Assembly (NCBI RefSeq): GCF_017562075.2
Contig: NC_054083.1
Location: forward strand, 6,121,948-6,185,947
Length of the DNA stretch: 64,000 nt
DNA from: Anopheles merus
Taxonomy: Eukaryota > Arthropoda > Insecta > Diptera > Culicidae
Direction of reading: 5' to 3'
Made by a program: the position numbers and the translations under genes. Below are positions 1-13,373 of the stretch, piece after piece (the first letter of the stretch is position 1; each line of letters opens with the position of its first letter). The notes below the pieces were generated by a model. It made no database searches. It was not told the origin of the DNA and saw only the letters and a program-made list of their open reading frames with translations.

Positions 1-202
1 CAAACGGTGTGCGTGTGGGTAGCGGCTAAGCACACTTCACACACATACAATCGAATACCGGCTACCTCAACGTCGCCGTGGGAGATTGCTGAATCAATCG
101 TTTGTCAGAGCCGGGCGGGCAGGGCAGGCAGATCCAACAGGCTACTACGATTTCAAATACGACAACAAAAAAAGCTGCCGAACTAAATACCGGCCACGTG
201 CA

Positions 203-1440
203 ATGTGTCTCAGTTTAATCATGTTTTTCCTCGTATTTTTCGATACTACGGCAATAGCTCGTTACGAACGGACGAGTGGTGGTAAGTAAGTATTAATCGT
301 GTGACTAATAATGAAAGCACACACATTTCTTACATTCGCTGCTTGAGACAGTACACCTAAGAGGAACTGCCAGTTGCTTTAGTCACACGAACGTAAATCA
401 CAATGCACTCTCTGGGTGAATCAGTCATGATTCGCTCGATTCAGCCCAAGTACAGGGTTTTCCAAGTCACTTTCGAATGTAACCTGTATTAGGATAGCGT
501 AGTCATTTTTTTAACCTGTATTAGGGTAGCGTAGGAGTAGACAAACGTTTCGCGTGTCTGGTATATGTGTAGCGGTGTTTTACTATTTATTTTTTCATAT
601 GTATTTGTACCCATTGCACTTTGACCGTGCTGAGACAGACATGCTCTCATTCGCTCAAGAAATCATGCGGAAATAACCTCCGGTCGCTATTTCAGACCGT
701 TGGCCAACGAGCAAAGAAAAGAACGAAAACATTAAAAACAAAATAAATAGACCAAACGCATCATTGACCAGGGACGCTTGAGAATGTGCACTTTATTTTT
801 ACTTTTTACTAGAGGCCTTCGATGGTATTTTTTCCGCCGTTGTTGACAAACTGTGTACGAAACTACGACACTATGGATTGAATGTGTGTCGTCTGGGAAT
901 GTCGACTTTACTAATACAGGCGGTCCCCGAGATACACGGTTAATGGGGACCGCAAACGGGCGCAATATACCGCGTATCACGAATTTCTGCGTAAGTCGAA
1001 TTTCGTGATTTCCAGCCAAAATATCGCTAATTTTCGTGCAATTTTGCAAGTAGGGGGTTGTTTAAGCCACCAAATTAATTATTTGATATGTTTCTACTGA
1101 ATTTTAACAGTTTTAAACGTTTTGAAATGATACAATGACCCCCGCACACATTCGATCAATACGGAAATTATTTGGTATTTGGTATTTCACTATGGATGTG
1201 TCTAAGATGCGTATAAGAGGTACCGTGTATCTCGGGGACCGCCTGTAATTTCATAATTTGGGAATGTCGCACTTCTTTTCATGTGGATAGAATCATGTTT
1301 GAACGATATTTTCACTGATGTTTGCAGTTATTGTTCTGTACGCGAATGGATCCAACTTGATCGGGAAAAGTGTCCAATATTTTAATGAGCAACACCTAAT
1401 CGACAATTCTTTCTGTTGGGGGTATAGCTCTGTTCAATAA
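203..1440 (+). CDS. Possible small secreted protein, two exons (203-281, 1328-1440)
   Basis: Exon 1 (203-281) encodes a clear signal peptide: MCLS, then a hydrophobic run LIMFFLVFF, then DTTAIA as a likely cleavage site. It ends at a strong donor (G/GTAAGT at 282). The first acceptor downstream that keeps the frame is TTTGCAG at 1321-1327. It opens a 37-codon tail that ends FCWGYSSVQ and stops at 1438-1440, where the stop overlaps an AATAAA signal. The joined product would be 63 aa with one cysteine in the mature part, which is not the pattern of a disulfide-rich toxin or defensin. I recognise no family. The gene would lie opposite an intron of prolidase and would carry a MITE in its own intron. 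Exon 1 is convincing on its own; the second exon is only a plausible partner, since 37 open codons can occur by chance. Confidence 0.33.
481..534. repeat. Short tandem duplication, two units of about 22 bp
   Basis: The unit AACCTGTATTAGGATAGCGT starts at 481 and again at 513 with one A/G difference, separated by a T-rich spacer. No function is suggested. Confidence 0.7.
917..1245. mobile_element. MITE, pogo/Tigger-like termini, 329 bp
   Basis: The ends are inverted copies starting CAGGCGGTCCCCGAGATACA, and the element is flanked by TA on both sides (915-916 and 1246-1247). A CAG start with TA duplication is typical of the pogo/Tigger branch of Tc1/mariner, so that is the likely source of the mobilising transposase (inference). 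There is no coding capacity. A related 243-bp copy lies at 58125-58367. It sits inside the putative intron of the small secreted gene and the downstream intron of prolidase. Confidence 0.85.
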
Positions 1441-1852
1441 ACACATTATACAAATATATAAGAAATTGTTATGCAAAATGAAATATTTAATATATCTTAT
1501 GGTAAAACGGCTTTCCGATTTATTAAATAATGAATGCGTCAAAACGCGTGCGCCATAATGGGAATTAAACTATCATCAGTAATTCTGATACAAATGTTTG
1601 TACAAATGCCAGTCATTAGTTAAGTATAAAATTCCTATAGCGTTAAACAAAAATTAAATGGTTCCAGCTATCAGATCAAAACTCTGACCGACTCTGTAAA
1701 ATAGATATTTCTGAGAAAACAAAATTATTTGAGTAGCTATGAGGTAAAAAGTAACAAAAATTTTATCCACAAAGATGCATATAATAACATCTATCGCTGA
1801 TCTTAAAGGCCAAGCAATACATTATTTCATCTTTAGCAGCAAGAATAGTAAG

Positions 1853-2349
<497 letters not shown>

Positions 2350-2597
2350 CGTCCGACTGAATCGTACCATACACATTGCGCACATATTTCACAGCTCGGA
2401 ACCAAGTGGCGGAACTGCGCCAACGTTTCAAGCTGAGACTACTTGTTACTGTTTACGATTGCGAATTACTCTTGCGCAGCGGGAATAGCTTCATCCGCCG
2501 TATGACTGCTAAACAACCAACCACACAGCACGTGGTAGAGGTTCACGAATTAAACAATGAATTGTGCTCTTCCAACCGCCCTAAGAAGCAAGCTTAC

Positions 2598-3080
2598 CTC
2601 ATCGACGTAGTGTACGGTGTCCACTTCGTACTTCTTCTTGAAATCCTCCAAGCCAAGCAACGGTCCCATCCAAACGGCATATTCTTCCGGCAATCGGGGC
2701 ACGTACAGCGTTGCACGTCCGGTTTTGATCTCGACCGTTCCATAGCAACCCGGTTCCGTCACACCGAACAGGTAGGTGAAGTACGATTCCTGCAAATGTA
2801 CGAACGAAATGAATTTGCTTTTTTATAATTTCCCGCTTGGTATCATATATATCATATGTGACCATTAAACACGCTAATATTTTCTCACCTGACGGAATAC
2901 ATAATCCACGTCCGTGTCGTAGTGACTAATGTTGTCTCCTCCTTGAAGCAGAATCACAGGCTTCGAATCGACTCCAAAATTATGGGCACGCTGCAGTTCA
3001 TTGACCACCTTCATTCGGTTGTCACGGTACAACGTCATCGAGATGGCGTGCGTATGAGAACCCATTTGGAAGACAGCCAT
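2598..3080 (-). CDS. PEPD: Prolidase (Xaa-Pro dipeptidase), N-terminal part only
   Basis: Two coding exons are visible on the minus strand: 3080-2889 (starting MAVFQMGSHT) and 2789-2598, each exactly 64 codons in phase 0. The donor GTGAG follows CAG at 2889, the acceptor TTTGCAG precedes 2789, and the donor GTAAGC follows 2598. The protein reads through VILLQGGD, a TDVDYVFRQ-like segment, ESYFTYLFGVTEPGCYG, LYVPRLPEEYAVWMG and VHYVDE. This is the aminopeptidase-P-like N-terminal domain of prolidase, in the order known for human PEPD. Prolidase is a cytosolic Mn-dependent dipeptidase that releases C-terminal proline or hydroxyproline from dipeptides. The catalytic pita-bread domain with the metal ligands is not found in 1-2597, so the next intron must run off the window. 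An acceptor near 3135 (TTTACAG) shows that at least one 5' UTR exon lies upstream. Confidence 0.88.
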
Positions 3081-3497
3081 CCTTGCGTCCGCTGTGCGTG
3101 CGTTTCGACGATGGCAGTGATGTAAGCTGGCTGAGCTGTAAAACAAATAAAAATAGACAACACAGAAACGCTCAGATACAAGCACAAAAACAAAACCATA
3201 TCGTTACACACAGGAAGGATCTTTGCATTGGCCCAAAAGTAGGCTATGGGAAACAATATCACCATGTTCCACACGAAATGACAGTTCACATGCGGTATAA
3301 ACTGATCTGCTGATAGAGTCCACAATGTTCGTTGGCTGATAACACGCTCGCCCATTGTGTATCAGATATGTATAAATATTCAACAGTTAGCCCGTACAAT
3401 CTAAAATAAAACTTACATTTTTAGTATTAGCCAGTTATTGGTATAACGGGTACTACCTTAAGCGTTTGGTGGCAGGTCAAGAACAGGTACGTTACAT

Positions 3498-3768
3498 CAG
3501 TGCTCTCCAACATTTTTAGAATAGCGGACCACTTGCCTTTGAAAATAAATTTGCAACGACCCACATCCATTGAGGGCATACATTTTGTAGACTTAGTTCC
3601 ATGTTTTTGATCAAAAATATGTTTTAATCTTATTCTACATATGCCTGTTAAAAATGTAATCTTAATTGTGGGAAATAACGATATGTATAGAAATAAGCTT
3701 TTTTTTTTAAAAAAATCTTTAGCGGACCACATCTGTTAACGCCACGGACCACAGGTTGGAGACCACTG
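3498..3768. mobile_element. hAT-type MITE, 271 bp, perfect 8-bp target duplication
   Basis: The left end starts CAGTGCTCTCCAAC and the right end, reverse-complemented, starts CAGTGGTCTCCAAC. The flanks are identical 8-bp copies CGTTACAT at 3490-3497 and 3769-3776. An 8-bp duplication plus CAGTG ends is the hAT signature. The interior is AT-rich with no ORF. The motif GCGGACCAC occurs near both ends as a subterminal repeat. Confidence 0.92.
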
Positions 3769-4614
3769 CGTTACATAGCCGAATGTGTTAAATGAATTAA
3801 AGTGGATTAGATTCTTTGATTGATTCGATTATACGAATCATTGGTTATTGAGTTATTCACCAACCGTGAGAATAATTCGTGCACTGCTGGCGAATGTATC
3901 CAACACAGGCTTAAATTGTGTACAAAACATATTAAAAGATGGTGCAATCGTCAAAATTACTCCATCCCTAGTTTGAGGCCCGCACTTTTGTTACCCGCAC
4001 TACGTGTAACAAATACAGCCGGCAATCATACCAACCAACGCACATCTGAATATATACATACACAAACAAATGCAGCACGAGACAAATGTTAAACCGTTCT
4101 AGTTGCTTTTACTGTGTGATTCGTTCTCTTTTCCCCACTGTAAGCTATAAAAAATACAACATGCGCACACGCACACACACGTACGTTCATAGTGTTGATT
4201 CTCTCACTCTCTTCTTGGAACTGTTCGTTGAGAATCCCAACTCGCTTGTCTCAACGAACCGTACGTTAACAGCCCCTTCTCACTCTCGCATCGAAGCAAG
4301 CATTCGCACCCTATCTCAAGCTCACAACGAACCGTGACATCGAGACCCCCGACTCAGTTCTCTCAGCGAACTTCGTACGTACACTGATTGAAAAACTCGA
4401 CTCACTTCTGCCAACCTTCGCTCTCGTGTGTTAGTTTCGCTGGAATCGTTCTAGAAGTTGGCTGCACGTTGCGGTAAAAAGGAGTGTAAATTATCGTTTA
4501 AGAAGTTTGAGCGCCATTTTTTGCGAATAAAAACGCCTTTACCAGGGTAAAAAAACCACGATGGATAAACCTTTTACACCAAAACGTGAGTAACATATCG
4601 AAATATTCAACGCT

Positions 4615-6504
4615 GTGCTGAATGATACTGATTTAAAGTATGATGGGTTCACACTCACAGGTATGGGAAAGCAATGCGTCAGCACCGTTTGGAACCACTT
4701 CACAAACATGAACGGTAAAGGTGCTAAATGTCGCCATTGCTTTCGATCCATAGCATTTTCAAAAGGTTCTACTTCCAACCTAAAGCGGCATCTATCGGCC
4801 AAACATCCCAACATTCAGCTTTTTCGAAAGCAACACCCCAACAAAGTCGTCCACGAAGAAGATCCTGATCCTCTCGCCGTTTCATCTGTAGCAGTGAACG
4901 CAACGGATGTTAGTATGAACCAGCTAGATACGTTGGGACTGCCTGGGACCTGTACTCAGCTGGATGCTTATATTCCACAGTCAATGACAGATGAAAAGCA
5001 TCGCGAGCTAGACTCGATGTTGATTGACTTTATTTGCAACGAATATTTACCCATCTCAATAGTGGAAAGTGCATCGTTTCAGACTCTAGTGAACAGTCTC
5101 AACTCAGATTACATACTTCCCAACAGACAAGCAGTATCAAATGCGTTACTGCCCCAAGCGTACGAAGAGAAGCTGAAAACCGTTAAAGACGAACTGTTGG
5201 CTGCCAAATCTGTGGCTTTATCGTCGGATTACTGGACAAATAGTAGTACCAACACTCACTATATGGCCCTAACTGGACACTTTATCGATCAGAACTTCAA
5301 GCTATCGTGCAGACTTTTGGAATGCTCTGAAATTCCAAGCGATTTTAGCGAAGAAAACATTGCCCAATGGGTTTCGAAGGTAATGAAGCGGTTTAACATC
5401 GATAACAAGGTTGAAATTATTGTCACGCAAAATGCCCGCATGGCCAAAGCTGCGGATGACTATACGAATCTTAGGCGGCTGCCATGTTTTGCCCACAGCC
5501 TGAACCAAATCATGCAGGAAGCAATCGCCAACTCGATACAATCCACCCTAGCGAAGGTGAAGCATACTGTGCAACATTTTAAAACAAATTCAAAGGCGTC
5601 ACAGCTCCTGAAGCAACTACAAAATCAGGAAACTGTAAAGTTGAAGCTAGACTTTCCAGCGCGGTGGAATTCTACGTACGATATGGTGGATCGGTTTCTG
5701 CAAAATAAAACATCACTACAGTCGTACTTCGATCTGTTTAAACCGGAAATCACAATACAGAACTACGAGTGGCCAGTGCTAGAACAAGCGTTGGAGGTTC
5801 TAAACGTATTCAACAAGGCAACTGATTTTATATGCGTCGAAAAATCTGTCACCATCTCTCATGTTGGTGTGCTGCGAAAAATGCTACTAGAACACTTGAC
5901 CAGGATTGCGGACAGAGATGAAATAGTGTCCGGCGTTCGAACTATGATCTGCACACTGCAGGAAGGTTTGATAAACCAGCTCGATCCATTTAAGGAATGC
6001 ACATTCGTTACGCAATCAATGCTATTAGACCCGCGAATTAAGAAAAAAGGATTCCGGAACGAACCGGAAGAATACCAACAGGCGTACGAAACAATCATTA
6101 GTGAACTGATGGCGATTCAGGGAGCATCTCAGGCAAACAAAAAACCATCTTTCAGTGATGAACCCAAGGGTGGCAACAACATATATAGGGAGTTTTTGGA
6201 TTGGGACGATGACGATGAAGAAGATGAGCTAAACAACCCGAGACAGCTAGCTGTCCACGAGTTTGACATGTATCTTAAAGAGCGCATTATAAACACTGAC
6301 GAAGATCCGCTGCTTTGGTGGCAAGCGCATAATTTAAAGTATCCCACTGTCTACAATCTAGCGATCAGAGTGCTTAACGTTCCTTGCTCCTCTATTCCCT
6401 GTGAACAACTATTTACCAAGGCAGGACAGGAACACTTACAAAAACGAGAAAGATTGTTACCGAAACAATGTGAGAAAGTTATGTTCATCCAATACAATGT
6501 ATAA
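4615..6504 (+). CDS. hAT transposase-like protein with BED zinc finger (possibly domesticated)
   Basis: An open frame of 629 codons counted from the non-ATG triplet at 4615; the first ATG is codon 17 (4663). Domains in order: BED finger at residues 25-64 (aromatic VWNHF, CxxC at 39/42, His 59 and 64), a catalytic-core start with D205 (SSDYW), the CxxH insertion motif CFAHSLN at 291-297, RW at 350-351, an acidic stretch DDDDEEDE at 531-538, and the C-terminal dimerisation block with E597 (CEQLF) and KRERLLP. The usual second acidic position (TDNA-like) reads TQNA at 271-274, so the middle Asp of the DDE triad is replaced. Upstream in the same frame an ATG at 4561 begins MDKPFTPKRE and is cut by TAA at 4591-4593. 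I found no clear TIRs around it. It is either a fairly young dead transposase or a ZBED-type host protein; these options are not separable here. Confidence 0.8.
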   Translation: MLNDTDLKYDGFTLTGMGKQCVSTVWNHFTNMNGKGAKCRHCFRSIAFSKGSTSNLKRHLSAKHPNIQLFRKQHPNKVVHEEDPDPLAVSSVAVNATDVSMNQLDTLGLPGTCTQLDAYIPQSMTDEKHRELDSMLIDFICNEYLPISIVESASFQTLVNSLNSDYILPNRQAVSNALLPQAYEEKLKTVKDELLAAKSVALSSDYWTNSSTNTHYMALTGHFIDQNFKLSCRLLECSEIPSDFSEENIAQWVSKVMKRFNIDNKVEIIVTQNARMAKAADDYTNLRRLPCFAHSLNQIMQEAIANSIQSTLAKVKHTVQHFKTNSKASQLLKQLQNQETVKLKLDFPARWNSTYDMVDRFLQNKTSLQSYFDLFKPEITIQNYEWPVLEQALEVLNVFNKATDFICVEKSVTISHVGVLRKMLLEHLTRIADRDEIVSGVRTMICTLQEGLINQLDPFKECTFVTQSMLLDPRIKKKGFRNEPEEYQQAYETIISELMAIQGASQANKKPSFSDEPKGGNNIYREFLDWDDDDEEDELNNPRQLAVHEFDMYLKERIINTDEDPLLWWQAHNLKYPTVYNLAIRVLNVPCSSIPCEQLFTKAGQEHLQKRERLLPKQCEKVMFIQYNV

Positions 6505-7650
6505 GTGACATATTCGTGAAAGTAATCGCATACTTTTTTTGAGTATGTATCAACAATAAAGTAAGAAAATCCTTGAGTGCATTTCACAACGAAATAAAAT
6601 TTGCAACATTATTTTTTGTTTTTATTTAAGAAATTGAGAAACAGTACATTGGAATATATTGCATGCTTATAAAAAAAATGTTACGTGTCTCAGATATTTT
6701 CTCGAAAATAACATACTACAAATGGTATATAATTACGGGTTTTTTTTTTACTCGAAACAAACAATTATCTATGCATACACGGTCAGTTGGGGATGACGAT
6801 AAAATATGTTAAATGTATTTTTTTATTGTACAAAATAGTGCAAAAAGTTGGAGAAAAGGATATACATTTGATTTAAAGTAATTTAATTTTGAGTCAAAAA
6901 GGGTTTGAACATGTTAAAACTATTTTTATCAACAAAGAAGAAATATAAAACACAAGAACATACATCTAGCTCAATTGTTCCAAATAACTGAATTGACCTG
7001 TGGCAAGCATAGAAGCACCGTTTGGGGCCGTCCCGTGGGGCATTCGTCGAAACTCGTACGACTCGTCCGTTGTGGGTTCAAGCCCCACATGGACTTGCCC
7101 CACATGGATCTCTCCGTAGCAAGGACTTAACAATATCCGGCTGCGTTGTACTTGTTAATAAACTTCGAAATAAGCACACAAAACAGAGATATTTACCGTA
7201 AATAAAGTGCAACGTATAACGAGCCCATCCGTACGATGCATTTGTTGCCTTTCGGCAATTTTAGACAAGTAATAGGCGAGTGTGGTGAAATAAATATTAT
7301 ATTATTATGCAGTTGTTTTTCTTATCGGCTACTCCGTTCACTGTTTATGACCGATTTTTGTCATAGAAAGAGACACGCATGCGTTCTGAAAAGAGGGATC
7401 TGAACATGCATATGGAAAATTTGTAGAAATTAGACGCTATTACACTCCCATTCATTGAATATCTTTCTCTCTCTCTCACACACACACACACACATTCGCT
7501 CTCTTCCTTCCTCGGTCTCACTCTCTCAATATATTTATCGTTGAACTTTGACATTTCTTGTACCATGCATGCGAAGGATTCATCCATTAATTACGTAACG
7601 TCAAAAATGATCATTTTTTACCAAGATGTATTTGTTACTTCACGTGTGGG
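6505..7650. other. AT-rich intergenic stretch with a degenerate SINE-like segment
   Basis: It follows the hAT ORF. An AATAAA lies near 6555 and could serve that ORF. At about 7018-7150 there is a tRNA-like piece with a B-box-like GTGGGTTCAAGCCCCAC and an A-box-like region, probably a diverged SINE. A CT/CA microsatellite lies near 7462-7495. No coding exon is seen. Confidence 0.5.
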
Positions 7651-7669
7651 CTTGAAGATGGCCATACCT

Positions 7670-7800
7670 CCAAACGTAGGGCTGACTATCCTGCTATGGC
7701 TAATCAATAAGTCACTGAAAGCTAAGCCTACTAGTGGGTACAGACAGACCTTGACCGACAACGGTTGTTGTGCCAAAGAAGAACAAGAAAAAGTACTGTC
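7670..7800 (+). mobile_element. SINE fragment, 3' half
   Basis: It matches the 3' half of the intact SINEs at 27393-27573 and 41856-42077: CTATCCTGCTATGG, then GTCACTGAAAGC, then CCGACAACGGTTGTTGTG and a CAAAGAAGAA tail. The tRNA-like 5' half is missing or degraded. Confidence 0.75.
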
Positions 7801-10800
7801 ATAAAAAAATGTCATACCGACACACAAAAAATGTCATGCTGTGTGCTTTCTCCCTACATGTTTTAACTTGTGATTAAGAGGGGACAGAGATATTAGAATT
7901 TCAAAGTGCAGTACATTCAAAAGATTGAAAATCAATGTAACAAAAAAAAACAAAAAAAAGATTAAACACACCTATATTTGTTTTTGTATAATGTTTTTAA
8001 CAACAACAACAATTACTCACGGCAAACGATGGCTGTCATCAAGATGAGGATAGTAAATAAATGTATAACGAACGATTTGATTTCTTTTTCTTTACTCAAG
8101 GTTTGGATCATTGTTCATTTTGCCATTTGCCTAAATATTCTCCTGCATTATTTAATTACCCATTCCTATGTTATCATCACGATAAGTTCAATTATTAAAA
8201 TTCGACCTGTTGCAGTTTCCCGCTTTTGCTGTTCTCTCGTTCTCTCTCTCTCTCTCACACACTCTTTCTCTCTTTTTTTCTTTCTTTCTTTCTTTCTCTC
8301 TCTCTCACGCTCTCTCTCTCTCTCTTTTTGAAAAACTACTACTAGCATGCATATTTTGCTGCATTTTTGCTACTTATCGTTACCGACATCATATCATGTA
8401 TTTTGCGAATGTTTTCAGAACAAACGTATATCGCGATACTGTTCCTGACTTTTAAATTAAATGATTAGATTTTGTGTATTTTTTTTTCAAACAAAATGTC
8501 ATCTCCTTTCAAATGCTCGATTATTAGTGTCGCACTATTGCCATTATTATATGAATGGAACCAATTTTAATTACCAATACCAAAACATATTATTATGCTT
8601 TAAGTGGTTCGGGTATGTGGTAAGGGTATGTGTCCTATCATCAATTCTTAGTATGTAGCGTTTGTTGATGGTTCACGTTGATGGTATTTATTCCTATCCT
8701 ATGCCATTGTTTTCGTGGGTTGGTTCTTTACTAGTTATTTTCTTGTTAGTTTTACACATTTTTATATAATTTCTATTTTTTCCATATATTCTAACATTAA
8801 ATAAAACGATCAGTGCGTGAAACAGTCAGAATACATACTTTAGTTGAAGTACAAGGAAAATTTTCACACTTATGTTTACTTTCACTTCTAATTCAGAAGC
8901 AGCTAGTATGTTTCGTAGAAAACACACCACAAACACATCATTGGGTGTGTGTGTGTGTGTGTGTGTGTGACTAAACAACCAAAAGATCTATTCCATTTTG
9001 GTGATATATGCACCCGGTTTTCTGGCGTTCTATGGCGGTTACTACACCAATTTTGTGCAACACCATCGCCTACTGCATTTTTTAATACTTTTCCAGTCGT
9101 AGTGTTGAGTTAATGATGTATTTCGTGTTACATTACGCCTATATGTTAGTTGTTAATGCAACATCAACTCTCTGCTCGGCAAAACTTATTTTATTACATG
9201 AACTTTAGTAGGTATGTTTTATTGATGATAGCTGCCACGAATAATATCTCTATGCTTCAGCTAATGTTAGTTCTTCATACGGCAAGGTGTGGTTTGTGTT
9301 TTTCTTTCGTCATTTTTGTTTAATTTGTTATTGTAGTTTCATTTAATGATTGAACATTATGTACATGCCCATTTTGATGAACATTCATTACCTATGCTTT
9401 CGCTACTACACGTCATTACACTTTCCATTATGGACGAAAAAAGGTTAACATAGGAGAACTCGTACCAAACGAATCATACAATATGTCCCTGCATTCAAGT
9501 AAATTTTCACAACAACAACAACAAAAAAAACTTTCATCATCCGACTGTTATGCTGATTGGTGCTGTAGATATTGTATTGTATTAATTGCTTACTGCCTTT
9601 TTACTGTACGTTGAAAATTTCACTGAACCGTGGTTTTACTACCTCTTAAAAGGTTGAAAAGTCTTGTCAAACATTACATACAGGGCAAAACATAATGCGT
9701 ATTTTATATTATAAGCTGTTGCATTTGTTCAATCATCTTCAGCAAAACAGTTCCTCCCTATTTGGATTGCAAGTGTATGGATATGATACCTGCTTCCAAT
9801 ATGTTTCTATAACGCCCAACAAATCGTTGATGGAAACAAATGAAGTAAAGAGCAAACCCAAAATAAAATAAATAAAACAAACCTGCATTTTCTGCGTTAC
9901 ACAACTGTAAAATATGTTCGGAAAATTAATAAATAAACCACCGATAGGAGAGAAAAAAAAACAAAACATCCAAACCATTTTTAAGACCTTGGCATCTCCA
10001 CCCATTTAACACGGGGTGAGACACCATTTAGGTTATTTGTTTCTCTATTTTTGCATTCATTTTATCAGCCACAAATTACATACTCATTATACACTCACTT
10101 CCTCCGGATTACAATGTGTGAGAGAGAAATAAACTAGTCTTTAAATTAGCATATGTTTAAATCCTTTCATGTTTAAGCGTAAATGATTTTTGTTTTCATT
10201 TTTTTTTCACATTTTATAATGTGTGTATGTGTGTGTGATTTTTGTTTTAACTTCTCGTATGTTCATTCTGTTCGATTGATTTTGCTATTACCTAATGCTA
10301 CTAACATGAGTTTTTCATTGTTTTGAATTTTTTTAGTCTTTGCTAAGCATGTTGTTAATTGTCTGGTTTTATCTATTTGATCATGTTCATGACATCTGCA
10401 TGTTTACTTCAGACGATATATAAACTAACGGAAATAAAATGCAAAACTGACAAGTTGGTGTACAGAACGTAGCACAAGGACCGATGCTACATTGATACCA
10501 AAAACAAACAACTGCGTTCAAATTCCAGTTCTGCAATTCTACCTAAACTTATGATTATTTCCCTTGCAGTAATTACCTCGCGGTTAACCGATTCAAAATC
10601 ATTATTATCGAAACCTATGTGCTTATTTACAATAAAGTATACTTTTACGGGATAACAGTTGTTCCTAATATTTTATATTGTATGTGTGTATCATCGTTCC
10701 GACGCAACGCATTGCAAATACAAAAGAGAATAAGCATTAAACAATATCCTAGCGCGGAATTTGCTGCTCTACAAATGTTGCTTATCCGAAGCTCTTTCAT

Positions 10801-13072
10801 TAATACATTCCTTTCTTATAGTGGACAGTTCGTGTTTTATCTTCTTTGTAACATAGTCGACATGACGACGACAGGTGAGTTGTTATGGAACGGAGGGCAC
10901 AAACACACACTCACACACACGCAATATCAAGAAGTTATTGATGGAAAACAATCCTAAAACGGATTTTCACATACTTAATCAACCCATGTCACGATTAGTA
11001 TTAAGAATAGCTGTTTTTGGGGCCAGTGTTTTTGAGTTAATATTTCATTTTCCAGGTTGTTTTTTTTTCTTTTTGGCTCCCCACGAGATGGTTGATCTGT
11101 TGTCCGCTATTCTCTCTTTCTGTGACACTTCGCTAGCCTGGGGGATTATAGTACATCTATTTCCTTTATATGCGGTAAACATTTACTTCCGTGTAGATCT
11201 GTATGCTTTTTTAGGGTTTTGTTTTTTTTTTTTGTTGTTCAATAAACATTCCAACCAGAAAAAGGGCATGTTTTTGCCATTTTTGCATGCTAAAACATGG
11301 ACTAAAAGAGATCATAGTCATAGCCCGCTCCGTTCACGCACTCCACACCTTCCGTCTTATGCAAAACAAGGTACCAATAACACTTTAGATACCCCCTTTC
11401 TCCAATTTATTCTATGAGAGGTGAGCGAGTTTCAGCAGATAGAAGGTGATCGGGGATTGTGTTACTTCCTGTTTCAGATATTCTTACAGGTATGTCATTT
11501 TCGAATAATTTATTATAGCCTATCTAATAAACGCGTGCGCAAATATACAATACACGGCACTAGCACAAAATAAACCCGCCGGGTGTGTGTGTGTGTGTGT
11601 GTGTGTTTGTGTGTTTTGGTGTTTTCAAAACAAATTACTTCAATTCAAATGTGAACGATCGAAAATGAAGGAAAAAAAAACGCATCCTGCTCTACAATGA
11701 TTTATGACATCCCATTCACCACCCACGACTGCCGACGTGTCACCAAAACAGAAACTAAAACAGAAGAAAAATCTTGCAATCTTGGTAGAGAATTGATGCA
11801 ATTAGGGAAATTAGAGTTTGTTGGTTGTCAAAATGCTGCACATTGGAACAATATTCCTTGGTACGATTTTGAATATAGAAACATTAGTAAATTTTTGGTT
11901 AAAGATGTTGTGTCCTAAAGTGTATCAGTCTTATGGTTTGTTGTTTATTCAATTGTTTGCTATATTTTAAAAACGTTGATTAAGGAAAAGCACAGCCACT
12001 TAACTCAAGATTAACATACACCCATACATTGTAATGCCTATTATCATAGGTAGCGACCAGAATGTAAAGGATTACCAGTTGTAACCAGCTGTAACCATAC
12101 TATTTGCTTGAAACTGCATAATACCAACTTTGTTGTGTCTTATTTGTCAACACACACACACCCACACACACATGTTGACATTTATTCGGCATTATAGTTG
12201 GTTTATAACGGTGCCTGTTCAAATCTTTTGCCTCCAAAATCAAATTCATCGCTGTTGTTGGCCCTTCATCCAGCATTTTTCCAGTAAGCCAACACAAAGC
12301 AGTGTGTAGCAGGGAAGAAACATATCTTACTAATTAAATATAGTGGATAGTAGTGTAGAGTCTGTTGTGCTTCACTGTGACGGGTTTGCGATAGGATACA
12401 AGGCTAGCAACTTATTAGCGATCTATTGGTAAGGTTTATTAAGGTATGTTTAGCGATTAATATTAATAATATTTGTTCAGATAAACTTATCCAAGGAACT
12501 GATATCCGATAAAAAAATCGGCTTACTTGAGGACAAAAATGCATGTCTAATTGGATGCGCCCTGTTTATTAGATGCTACGCTTTTCTTATGATTGCATGA
12601 TTTTAGACGCAACAGCACAGTGTATATGTGTATGTACCTGGCAGACCGAACATCAAATGCGTTTTATTGAATTACATTTCTACCAATCCAGCGTACTATA
12701 ACGGTGTAAATCTTGGCAATTAGCACCGGAGCTATTTTTTAAATTTGATTACAAATAATCGAGATTCAATGCAATCATTTCCATTCATTCATCCATTGAT
12801 GCATAAAAAGATGGCGGATTGTCGGAAAGTCAAGTTCGCTCCAACACATCCATTCTGGAAACAGCTAGATTTAAACGGCGGCAGTACGTGAAACAACAAT
12901 TGGAATCGATTATACATTTCAGGGACTCCAAACATTATATTTTTCGCAGAACGGAAAGGCGAACAACTTGCTAACACAGGAGAGCAAGCGACACCCTTTG
13001 CGCCATGGTGCGTGCGGGGACGGCACCCAAACAATTACCTCTCCACGAGTTCAACTTTATTTTCATTGTATG
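7801..13072. other. Gene-poor AT-rich stretch
   Basis: No exon with convincing codon content and splice signals is seen on either strand. It holds a CT-rich microsatellite (about 8234-8325), short GT runs (8945-8969, 11584-11607) and many poly-A/T tracts. It could include a long 3' UTR of the FRAT-like gene to the right, but no evidence fixes that. Confidence 0.5.
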
Positions 13073-13373
<301 letters not shown>

